A stretch of DNA of 64,000 nt from DASZVB01 sp036272055 (GTDB lineage: Bacteria > Myxococcota_A > Polyangia > Polyangiales > Polyangiaceae): NCBI GenBank assembly GCA_036272055.1, contig DATAZL010000054.1, positions 62,001 to 126,000 on the forward strand, written 5' to 3'. Every line of letters starts with the position of its first letter. The first letter of the stretch is position 1. This document shows positions 1 to 7,030 of the stretch, one piece after another. Position numbers and translations under genes: made by a program. The notes under the pieces are model-generated. The model was not told where the DNA came from. It searched no databases and saw only the letters and a program-made list of their open reading frames with translations.

Positions 1-291
1 CAGAGTCCCCGGCGAAGCGACGCCGCCCTGTCCGAGCGGGGCTCCGCCGTTTCCGGGAACGACGCTACCCGGCGCGGCTCCGTTCGACATCGGGGCTCCT
101 GACGCGCCACCGGCCGCGGCCGGCGTGCCGCCAGCACTGCCCTGGAACGGCGTCACCGTCGCAGGGGCGGGCGGCGTGCTCGGCGCGGAGGAACATCCGA
201 CCACGCCCGCGAGCGAGAACGCCGCCCACACGAGCCCCGTCGCAGGAGGCCGAAACGGCGTGCCCCGAGCGCCCGTGATTTTCGTCTTCAT
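1..291 (-). CDS. Secreted lipoprotein, N-terminal part (runs off the window)
   Basis: The 97 codons visible start at an ATG (291-289) and continue past the window edge. The first ~35 residues form a lipoprotein signal peptide: a basic start (MKTK...), a hydrophobic stretch and a lipobox AGVVGC, so the mature protein would be lipid-anchored. What follows (APSTPPAPATVTPF, then GSAGG, AAAGGAS and similar) is the low-complexity Gly/Ala/Pro tether seen on many lipoproteins of this window. The functional domain lies outside the window, so no function can be given. The gene is divergent from the SlyX-like gene, with about 150 bases between them. Confidence 0.7.
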   Translation of the reverse strand, partial: MKTKITGARGTPFRPPATGLVWAAFSLAGVVGCSSAPSTPPAPATVTPFQGSAGGTPAAAGGASGAPMSNGAAPGSVVPGNGGAPLGQGGVASPGTL

Positions 292-441
292 CGCACCGGA
301 TCATCGGACGATGTGCGTCCGCCGGCTCCTTCAGCAGCCCACCAATAAATTCCCTCGTGCGGCCAGGCGAGCGAAGCGTCGGCGCCAGCGTGCAGCTGCT
401 CGGGATTTGTTCATCGGCGCGGTCGCGACTATAGCGACTCG

Positions 442-642
442 ATGGACGACCCCCGCGAAGCTCGCCTCGTGGATCTCGAGGTCCGTTACACATACCTCGA
501 GCGGACGGTGAGAGAGCTCGACCAGGTCGTCATCGAGCTCCGCGGCGAGGTGAGCCGGCTGCGTGGCGAGCTCGTGCAGATGAACCGCATCGCCGCGGAA
601 GAGCGTTCGTCACCCGAGAACGAGAAGCCGCCGCATTATTAG
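442..642 (+). CDS. slyX: SlyX family protein
   Basis: A 66-residue protein whose residues ~8-50 form one continuous coiled coil (VDLEVRYTYLERTVRELD and onward) with the heptads, length and composition of the SlyX family. In E. coli SlyX is a ~72-residue protein of unknown biochemical role named after a phi X174 lysis phenotype. The C-terminus is short and polar and ends in PPHY, as in many SlyX proteins. The ATG at 442 is the only sensible start. It stands alone and converges on the SRPBCC gene, with repeat copy A in between. Confidence 0.75.
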   Translation: MDDPREARLVDLEVRYTYLERTVRELDQVVIELRGEVSRLRGELVQMNRIAAEERSSPENEKPPHY

Positions 643-646
643 GGTA

Positions 647-818
647 GGGGGGCCTTGGCCCCCCGCAGCTTCGCCTTGGGCGAACTGCTCCCCCCGCCGC
701 TTCGCGGGGTCGCTTCGCTCGCGCAAGTCCGCTCTTTGATGCCTCCCCCCGCCGCTTCGCGGAGTCGCTTCGCTCGCGTAGTTGCGCAGCTCTTTCATCC
801 TTCGGGGACGAGGGAATG
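647..818 (+). repeat. Dispersed structured repeat, copy A (with internal duplication)
   Basis: GC-rich element made of successive small hairpins: a G-run/C-run stem (GGGGGGCCTTGGCCCCCC), CTTCGCCTTGGGCGAA, CCGCTTCGCGG and CGCTTCGCTCGCG, ending in CTTCGGGGACGAGGGAAT. The CCGCTTCGCGG/TCGCTTCGCTCGCG part occurs twice in this copy. Related copies lie at 13487-13594 and 22490-22600 in the same orientation. It fills the gap between the convergent slyX and SRPBCC genes, where it could also end transcription. I see no flanking transposase. Confidence 0.8.
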
Positions 819-822
819 GTCG

Positions 823-1281
823 TCAGCTGTCGTCTTTGGCTATGACGTCGGAGATGCGACTGGTGACCATGCTGCGCCAGCCTTTGCTCATCATGTCGAA
901 GGCGTGCGCGTTCTTCGCGGTGAAGCCCGAGTGCACGAGCTCGAGGTGCGTTCCGCCGGAGCTCGTCGGGGTGAGGGTCCAGGTGACGACGGTGTCGAGG
1001 CGCGAGCCGTAGTGGGTCGCGTCGTCCGAGCCGCCACGCCACGTGTAGCTGAGGCGACGCGCCGGTTCGACCGCGAGGACCTCGCAGTGACACACGCCGT
1101 CCCAGCCGGGGATCGGCTGGGCGCGGAACGTGAAGCGATGGCCCACGACGGGACGGAGATCGTTCGGCATGAGCCACGCCGCGACGAGCTTCGACTCCGT
1201 GAGCGCACGCCACACCTTCTCGGGCGGGTGCGGAAGCTCGTGTGCCACGACGATGGATTGCGTCTCTTGTTCGGTGTTCAT
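823..1281 (-). CDS. SRPBCC (AHSA1-like) domain protein
   Basis: A 152-residue single-domain protein of the SRPBCC/AHSA1 type. The opening pattern (VAHELPHPPEKVWRALTES, then a leucine/tryptophan-rich helix) and the end (GWRSMVTSRISDV) are typical. The fold is a hydrophobic ligand-binding cavity; the ligand here is unknown. Its ATG overlaps the stop of the upstream ArsR-type gene in ATGA, so the two are almost certainly translated together. ArsR-SRPBCC pairs are widespread in bacteria, with the regulator controlling its partner. I infer the same here; the signal sensed is not evident. Confidence 0.85.
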   Translation of the reverse strand: MNTEQETQSIVVAHELPHPPEKVWRALTESKLVAAWLMPNDLRPVVGHRFTFRAQPIPGWDGVCHCEVLAVEPARRLSYTWRGGSDDATHYGSRLDTVVTWTLTPTSSGGTHLELVHSGFTAKNAHAFDMMSKGWRSMVTSRISDVIAKDDS

Positions 1282-1601
1282 TCTTCGAGCTCCTCGAGGA
1301 GGGTTTCGAGCTTCTGCATGTGGTCCTTCCAGAAGCTCTGGTAATGCGAGATCCAGTCGATGAGCGGGCGCAGCCCCGCACGCTTCGCGCTGTAGAACGC
1401 CTGACGTCCTTCGCGCCGGTGGGCGACCAACCCCGCCTTGCGAAGCGCTGACAGGTGCTGGCTGATGGCGGCCTGGGAGACGTCGAAGCGCGCGGTGAGA
1501 TCTTTCACTGCGTGCTCCCGGCGCGCCAGCCGTTCGAAGACGGCCCGGCGAGTCGGGTCGGCGAGGGCACGGAAGATCGCGTCCGCTTTTGCATCAGCCA
1601 C
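1278..1601 (-). CDS. ArsR-family winged-helix transcriptional regulator
   Basis: A 107-residue HTH_20/ArsR regulator: AIFRALADPTRRAVFERL opens the first helix, DVSQAAISQHLSALRKAGLV is the recognition helix region, and REGRQAFY is the beta wing. It lacks the metal-binding ELCVCDL cysteines, so it belongs to the non-metal ArsR group that accompanies SRPBCC genes. The start is GTG at 1601; an ATG at 1594 is out of frame. It overlaps the SRPBCC gene by four bases. A palindrome just upstream (1603-1616) is a candidate operator for self-repression. Confidence 0.88.
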   Translation of the reverse strand: MADAKADAIFRALADPTRRAVFERLARREHAVKDLTARFDVSQAAISQHLSALRKAGLVAHRREGRQAFYSAKRAGLRPLIDWISHYQSFWKDHMQKLETLLEELEE

Positions 1602-1602
1602 G

Positions 1603-1616
1603 GCTTATGAATAAGC
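1603..1616. promoter_or_regulatory. Candidate operator palindrome upstream of the ArsR gene
   Basis: GCTTAT-GA-ATAAGC is a perfect 6-base inverted repeat with a 2-base spacer directly upstream of the GTG start. A further CTTAT lies about ten bases away. ArsR proteins bind AT-rich inverted repeats overlapping their own promoter, so this is the natural candidate site. The function is inferred from position and symmetry. Confidence 0.45.
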
Positions 1617-1671
1617 TACGACTTATGCGTTGGCAAGTGGCAATCCGCCATCTCGGGCGGCGATTCGTGGG

Positions 1672-3066
1672 TCAGGGAGACGGCGTCTGCGAGTCGAGGA
1701 ACGTCACTGCGGCCGTGACGTCGGAGAGCTCGTGATACGACGCGGGCAACGCGAGGACGGTGCGCAGATCGACCCGCGCGACCCACCTTCCGTCGCGGCT
1801 GACGGTGATGCCGAAGGGCGCGCTGTCGTTCGCGCCGGGCCACACGGCCACGCCGTGCGAGCTCACCAGGTTCGTGAAGGGCGTTCCGTCGGGGAGCGCG
1901 GGCATGAGACTGAAGACGTAGTCGGGCCCCGCCGGAACGCCGGCGTCGGCCATTGGGGCGCCGGCATCGGCGATGGGCACACCGCCGTCGAAAGGCGCCG
2001 CCGGCGCAAGGGTGAGCACCCGCGCCGCGGCGATATCCGCCGCGTTCTCGCCTTCCCAGAACGCCAGGTGATCGGGAGGCGCGATCGCGACGTCGGTGAG
2101 GCCGTTGCCGCGAAGGACGGTCGCTGGCGCAGTGACCACGTGCGTCGAGCGGTCGAAAACCGCGCGCGAGAAGTCGATCGTCGTCTGATACTGATGGATC
2201 TTCGAGGGGACGATGACGAGGCCCGAGCCGGGATCGACGGCCGCGCTCCCCGGTGACGTGCCGACTGGCGCCGCGGGATCGTCCGCAGCGGGGTTCTGGA
2301 AGGTGTAGACGGTGTCATCGGCGAGATCGACGACCGAGAGACCGTCGGTCATCGGGGTCCCGTCCGGGGCCGTCAGGCCATCGCACGCGCGCGGCGTGTT
2401 GCCCCGCGAATCGAGGCTCGACGCGCAGTCGTAGAAGGGCGCGAAGACGAGCTGGCGGTCGGGATCGAACGCGAAGTTCTCCGACGGCGGGGCGTCTATC
2501 GTCTTCGTGATCGCGAGCGTCGTGAGATCGACGAGCGCGAGACCGTTCCACACGCCGAGGATGGCCCGGTTGCGAGCGGGATCCATGGCCACGAAGGTGA
2601 CGTAGCCGCCGTTCCCGCCGAACGTCGATTGCCCGTAGGAGGCGTCGAGACGGAGCGTTCCGATCACCGTGTCGCTCGCTGGATCGACGAACCAGACGAG
2701 CGACGCCTCCGTCGATGCGGCCACGATCATGGTCGAATCTCCGGCCGTCGTGGTCGCGTATTCGACCGCGCCGCCGTCACCGTCGCCGAGCGTGATCTGG
2801 CGAAGGAGCGCCGGCGCGCCTTTCACGCCGTCTCCCGGCGCCGAGACGTCCACCACCGCGAGCGACGGCGTGTTCGTGCTCGCCGCGTACCCGGGCAGGT
2901 AGAGCTTGACGCTCTTGCCGTCGGGGACGAGCGCAAAGGAGCCCGTCCCCCCTGCGACCGCGGACCTAACCGGCTTCGCCGCCGTCGTGACGTTCTCGCT
3001 GGTGCACGCACCAGTGAGCGCCGACAGCGCCAGGCCCGAGAGGACCGCGGCCCTCGACACGATCAA
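1672..3066 (-). CDS. Beta-propeller lipoprotein (YncE/lactonase-like)
   Basis: A 464-residue secreted lipoprotein with the lipobox ALTGAC (Cys21). The body reads as repeated beta-propeller blades of the kind seen in YncE-like proteins: PSLAVVDVSAPGDGV, ASLVWFVDPASDTVIGTLRL, NGLALVDLTTLAITKTID and DGLSVVDLADDTVYTF. Such proteins are usually surface or periplasmic binding proteins; no catalytic residues are recognisable. The start is TTG at 3066, overlapping the stop of the upstream phosphatase gene (TTGA); a GTG at 3060 is also possible and keeps the signal peptide. The overlap suggests co-expression with the phosphatase. The C-terminus ends in SQTPSP without an anchor. Confidence 0.75.
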   Translation of the reverse strand: MIVSRAAVLSGLALSALTGACTSENVTTAAKPVRSAVAGGTGSFALVPDGKSVKLYLPGYAASTNTPSLAVVDVSAPGDGVKGAPALLRQITLGDGDGGAVEYATTTAGDSTMIVAASTEASLVWFVDPASDTVIGTLRLDASYGQSTFGGNGGYVTFVAMDPARNRAILGVWNGLALVDLTTLAITKTIDAPPSENFAFDPDRQLVFAPFYDCASSLDSRGNTPRACDGLTAPDGTPMTDGLSVVDLADDTVYTFQNPAADDPAAPVGTSPGSAAVDPGSGLVIVPSKIHQYQTTIDFSRAVFDRSTHVVTAPATVLRGNGLTDVAIAPPDHLAFWEGENAADIAAARVLTLAPAAPFDGGVPIADAGAPMADAGVPAGPDYVFSLMPALPDGTPFTNLVSSHGVAVWPGANDSAPFGITVSRDGRWVARVDLRTVLALPASYHELSDVTAAVTFLDSQTPSP

Positions 3067-4325
3067 GGAAAGCTGCCGGGCTCGAAGAGATCGACGAAGT
3101 CGTTCTCGTTCTTGACCTTGTCGAGGAACGGGAGCCCGAAGATCGTCTCGACCGACTTGATGACGGAGGCGTGCGTGTACTTGACCTTGCCGATGTAGTT
3201 CTTCTTCACGGTCGGGCCGATCGCGAGGAACGGGATGCTGAGCGTCGACACGCCCTCGTCCCAGAGGATGAAGACCACGCCGTGGTGGCCGTTCGCGTAA
3301 GTGATGATGCCGGGGAGGTTCGCCGCGAGCCAGTCGTCACCCGAGCGGATGGTGTTCGAGTTGGGGCAACCCACGGCGCCGTGCATGTCGTTGCAGAGGT
3401 TCGGCGTGATGAAGTTGTACTGGGCGACGGTATCCGCGGCGAGATCGGTCGCGATCTGGGTCGACGGCGCGTGGTGCGAGGCGCAGTAGGCGTTCGTCTT
3501 CGAGGGCGGCGAGCCGGAGACGTCCTGGAAGAAGATGAACGGGTCGTGCTTCGGCGCGTAGAAACCGGTCGAGACGATCGGACAGGTGCCGCTCGTCGCG
3601 TTCATGTCCTCCTGGTACGACATCCACGACACGCCCGCGGTCTTCATCTGGGTGACGAGGTGCTCGGTGCTCGCGGTGCTGTTCCCCGCCGAGGGATCGG
3701 CGTCGCCCGTGAACGTGACGTCGGTGAAGGCGTTGGTGCCCGACTCGACGAGGACGTAGTGAGGCTCGCTCGGGATCGCGAGGTCGAGGGTGTCGACGAA
3801 GTTCGACGTGCTGGTGTAGCCCTTGATGAGCGTGTCGTTGATGTACGGCGCGTCCGCGGAGTCGCCGACGATCTGCGATTGATCGTGGTTCTCCATGGCG
3901 ATCACGAACACGTGCTCGATGTGGAGACCCCCGTCGCCTTCACCGGCGTCGGTCGCGGCGCCGCCAGTGCCGGTGCCGCCTTCGACCGCGCCGTCGACGC
4001 CTGCCTCGGGGACGCCTGCGCCGCCGGTGCCCTTGCCGCCGGTGCCGCTGCCGCCGGTGCCCTTGCCGCCGGTGCCGCTACCACCGGTGCCCTTGCCGCC
4101 GGTGCCGCTACCGCCGGTGCCCATCGTGGTGCCGCCTGAGCCGCCCGTGGCTTTTCCGGCAGAGCCGCCGGCGCTCGCGCCGCCGGTGCCCGCGTGCGTG
4201 CCACCGGTCTCGCCGGTGCCGGTATCGGCGCCACCGTCCGTCGTCGAGCCGGGGCTCGAGTCGGAGCTGCATGCGACGCTGAGAGAGGTGATGCCGAACA
4301 GTAGAAGAAGCTTCAAAGGATTCAT
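3063..4325 (-). CDS. Phosphoesterase-family (acid phosphatase-like) lipoprotein
   Basis: The start is set at the ATG at 4325 (AGGAAACC ribosome site); longer frames upstream lack support. Residues 1-19 are a lipoprotein signal (LLLLFGITSLSVAC). Residues ~25-135 are a Gly/Thr tether with repeated GTGGSGTGGK 10-mers encoded by 30-base repeats. From ~138 there is a phosphoesterase domain (PF04185 type, as in acid phosphatase AcpA and phospholipase C): HVFVIAMENHDQSQI, then SEPHYVLVESGTNAF and FILWDEGVS, ending with THASVIKSVETIFGLP. The family cleaves phosphomonoesters or phospholipids outside the cytoplasm; the substrate here is unknown. Coupled to the downstream beta-propeller gene. Confidence 0.82.
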   Translation of the reverse strand: MNPLKLLLLFGITSLSVACSSDSSPGSTTDGGADTGTGETGGTHAGTGGASAGGSAGKATGGSGGTTMGTGGSGTGGKGTGGSGTGGKGTGGSGTGGKGTGGAGVPEAGVDGAVEGGTGTGGAATDAGEGDGGLHIEHVFVIAMENHDQSQIVGDSADAPYINDTLIKGYTSTSNFVDTLDLAIPSEPHYVLVESGTNAFTDVTFTGDADPSAGNSTASTEHLVTQMKTAGVSWMSYQEDMNATSGTCPIVSTGFYAPKHDPFIFFQDVSGSPPSKTNAYCASHHAPSTQIATDLAADTVAQYNFITPNLCNDMHGAVGCPNSNTIRSGDDWLAANLPGIITYANGHHGVVFILWDEGVSTLSIPFLAIGPTVKKNYIGKVKYTHASVIKSVETIFGLPFLDKVKNENDFVDLFEPGSFP

Positions 4326-4502
4326 GGTTTCCTGTCGTCGCCGAAAAGAATGGACGAAGATCGCCAGCGACAGCGCGAACCTTTCACGGTGTGTCCTGCG
4401 CGTCAAAGGCGACGGCCGAGCGTCTCCTGTGGATGAACAACGTTACCCACGCTATAGGCGCGATGCCTCCGTCACTGTCCCGTTGCCAAAAGGAAGTCGA
4501 GA

Positions 4503-5471
4503 ATGAGTCGCTGGCTCAAGGTCGTCCTCGCCGTCGTCGGTGCGCTAGCGCTGCTCGTCGGGATCGTATTGCTGTACGTGCTCATGGCCTTCCCCAAGGT
4601 CGCTGCCGCGAGCTCGCTGAAGGTGCAATCGACGCCAGAGCTCGTCGCTCGCGGTGAGTATCTCGGTTCACACGTCGCGGTCTGCCTCGATTGCCACTCG
4701 ACACGTGACTGGACCCGCTATTCGGGGCCACTCACGGCGGGAACGCTCGGCGGCGGCGGTGAAGCGTTCACCCGGGAAATGGGGTTCCCCGGTGAAATCT
4801 TCTCGAAAAACATCACTCCTGCCGGAATCGGCTCGTGGACCGACGGGGAAGTCGCGCGCGCGATCACGAGCGGTGTCTCACGTGACGGCAGGCCGATGTT
4901 TCCGATCATGCCGTACCCGAACTACGCGCACCTCTGCGATGCCGATCTGAACTCGATCATCGCCTTCGTCCGGACGCTCTCGACGGTCAATCACCCGAAC
5001 CGGGACGGCAAGCTCGACTTCCCGATGAACATCATCGTGCGCACCATCCCGAGCCCCGCGGTCCCTGGCGCCTGTCCGTCGCCCGGAACCCCTGATTACG
5101 GCAAATATATGACCACCATCGCGGGCTGCGTCGAATGCCACACTCAGCAGGACCACGGGAAGCACAAGCCCGGGATGGAGTTCGCCGGCGGCTGGACGTT
5201 CCCGCTTCCGGGCGGTGGCCACGTCACCTCCGCAAACATCACGCCGGACCCCGAGACAGGGATCGGCAGCTGGACGCGCGACGAGTTCATCGCTCGCTTC
5301 AAGGCGTACGCCTCGGCAAACGCGGCAGTGCCGGTCAGCGCGGGCGGCATGAACACGCTCATGCCGTGGACGATGTACGCCGGAATGTCGGCAGGCGATC
5401 TCGGCGCAATCTTCGACTACCTCCACGTGCAGCAGGCCGTACACAACGTCGTCGAGAGGTTTCATCCCTGA
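4503..5471 (+). CDS. Membrane-anchored diheme c-type cytochrome
   Basis: A 322-residue protein with one N-terminal membrane helix (residues ~5-28), then two c-type heme sites: CLDCH at residues 61-65 and CVECH at ~209-213. Methionines in RPMFPIMPYP and MNTLMPWTMYAGM are possible axial ligands. The two halves repeat the same pattern (NITPAGIGSWTDGE versus NITPDPETGIGSWTRDE), so it is a duplicated cytochrome c domain. Such proteins are periplasm-facing electron carriers, often accepting electrons from a dehydrogenase; the partner is not evident. Ribosome site AAGGAAG precedes the ATG. Its 3' end faces a CACCH lipoprotein gene 18 bases away. Confidence 0.88.
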   Translation: MSRWLKVVLAVVGALALLVGIVLLYVLMAFPKVAAASSLKVQSTPELVARGEYLGSHVAVCLDCHSTRDWTRYSGPLTAGTLGGGGEAFTREMGFPGEIFSKNITPAGIGSWTDGEVARAITSGVSRDGRPMFPIMPYPNYAHLCDADLNSIIAFVRTLSTVNHPNRDGKLDFPMNIIVRTIPSPAVPGACPSPGTPDYGKYMTTIAGCVECHTQQDHGKHKPGMEFAGGWTFPLPGGGHVTSANITPDPETGIGSWTRDEFIARFKAYASANAAVPVSAGGMNTLMPWTMYAGMSAGDLGAIFDYLHVQQAVHNVVERFHP

Positions 5472-5489
5472 CGTCGCATCGCGTCGGCG

Positions 5490-6956
5490 TCACGGATGAG
5501 TGCAAATTGACGGCTGGCCCGCTGCGAACATGGAAATGTCGAAGCAGGACCACCCCGACGGGCAGAGCGACGCGTCCGTCTTGCAACCGGTGACGGTGCA
5601 GTAGCCCGTGGTCTGACCGGGCTGCACGGCGCAGTAGCTCGCCGCACAAGTGCACTCCGTGCTCGTCGCGCCGCCGTTGCACGGCGCACCGAAGCCGTTC
5701 GTGTCACCGCCCGGCAGACCGCACGCCACAGGGGGCGTCGTACCGGCGTCGGGAGCCGACGACGGCGCGGTCGTCACTGGCGGCGCGGTCGTCACTGGCG
5801 GCGCGGTCGACACTGGCGCCGCGGTCGTCACTGGTGGCGTCGTTGCGGCGGGGACTGCACTGCCGAACGTGAAGACGCAGTTGGCGAGCTGCAGCCCGAC
5901 GTCCTGGAGCACGGTGAGATGGTAGGACGCCCCGGGGCCGAGAGGCGTCGCGGGCGTCGAGGCCGGCACGTCCTGGAACGAACCCGGTGGCGTCGTGCCG
6001 AACATGACGCCGCTCGCGAGCGGCTCCGCGCTCGCAAGGACGTCGAGCTTCCAGAGTGTGCCGTCGGGCTTGTCCAGGTTCGGCGGGACGCCGGGGTTCT
6101 TGCTCCCTGCCGCGAGCACGTAGACGTAGCGCGCAGAGGTCCCGTTCCAGTGGACGGCACCGCTGGGATCGACGCCCTCGCCGGCGCCGCAGGGGGCCGG
6201 GACCGCGACGCTCTCGGTGTATATGGGACCGCCGAAGGGCGGTACCGCGCGCGCCGCGTCCTCGCTGAGCCCTCGACGGGCGAGCTCGGCGAGGGTGAAC
6301 GCCTTCATGCGCGCACTGTCCGTCGAAGGAATGCCGGTCGCCGCGCGATCGAAGCCGTGGTTCGCAGCCGACGGATACGCCCCGAGCACCGACGAATCGG
6401 CGAGGCCAGTGAAGAGCGCGAGCCCCGAATCCGACAAGCTGTCCAGCCAGATCCCATCCAGGCTGATGTCCCACTGCGAAGCGTGGCCCACCGCGCGCGC
6501 GTCGTGGCAGCACGCGCAACCCGTCGCCTCGATCTGCTGCTTTGCCCACCCGAGCTCGGTCATGAACGCCGCGTCGGAGAGGCGCGGATCCTTCGGATCC
6601 GTCGGCTTGGTCGGATCGGCGGACCAGTACGGGCGCTGGGTGCGCACGACGTCACAAGAGGCATAGTCGGGAAAGTATTTCCCGGGCTCGGTCGCGCCGG
6701 AGATCATCACGTGGGTGCAGACCTTGCCGCCCGGGCCGTCGCCCTTCTGCCCCGTCATCGGTTCGCGACAGTCGTCGAAGGGCGGGATGAAGACGTGGGG
6801 CAGGGCGCTCGCCACGCTGGTGACCGCCTGCACGTCCGCGCGATACGTGATCGCGCCGCCATGCGTCGTGGATCCCGTGGGACCGGCTCCGTTGCCACAC
6901 GCCACGGCGAACCAGCAGACGGCAGCGGAGCCAATGCTACGAGCCAACCGGGGCAC
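5490..6956 (-). CDS. Lipoprotein with one c-heme motif (CACCH) and Cys-rich tail
   Basis: A secreted lipoprotein of about 488 residues. The GTG at 6956 gives a compact signal peptide (MPRLARSIGSAA...) with lipobox FAVAC; a GTG ten codons earlier (6986) is possible. A single c-type heme motif, CACCH, sits at ~147-151 in EATGCACCHDARAVGH. A Pro/Thr-rich linker follows, built of PPVTTA hexapeptides (18-base repeats at 5764-5835), then a Cys-rich C-terminal domain ending in CTHP. I do not recognise the family. Together with the neighbouring diheme cytochrome it may form an extracytoplasmic electron-transfer pair, but that is inference from convergent proximity only. Confidence 0.65.
   Translation of the reverse strand: MPRLARSIGSAAVCWFAVACGNGAGPTGSTTHGGAITYRADVQAVTSVASALPHVFIPPFDDCREPMTGQKGDGPGGKVCTHVMISGATEPGKYFPDYASCDVVRTQRPYWSADPTKPTDPKDPRLSDAAFMTELGWAKQQIEATGCACCHDARAVGHASQWDISLDGIWLDSLSDSGLALFTGLADSSVLGAYPSAANHGFDRAATGIPSTDSARMKAFTLAELARRGLSEDAARAVPPFGGPIYTESVAVPAPCGAGEGVDPSGAVHWNGTSARYVYVLAAGSKNPGVPPNLDKPDGTLWKLDVLASAEPLASGVMFGTTPPGSFQDVPASTPATPLGPGASYHLTVLQDVGLQLANCVFTFGSAVPAATTPPVTTAAPVSTAPPVTTAPPVTTAPSSAPDAGTTPPVACGLPGGDTNGFGAPCNGGATSTECTCAASYCAVQPGQTTGYCTVTGCKTDASLCPSGWSCFDISMFAAGQPSICTHP
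5764..5835 (-). repeat. Four 18-base tandem repeats coding a PPVTTA linker
   Basis: Four near-identical 18-base units (GGCGCGGTCGTCACTGGC on the plus strand) encode the Pro/Thr linker between the heme-binding part and the Cys-rich tail of the CACCH lipoprotein. Units differ at one to three positions. Repeat number is probably variable between strains (inference). Confidence 0.8.
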
Positions 6957-7030
6957 TTCGTCACACCAGGTGGAGCTACACGTCACGCCGGCTCTGTAGG
7001 GGACAAGCCCCGGGCGTCAAGGACCGGAAG

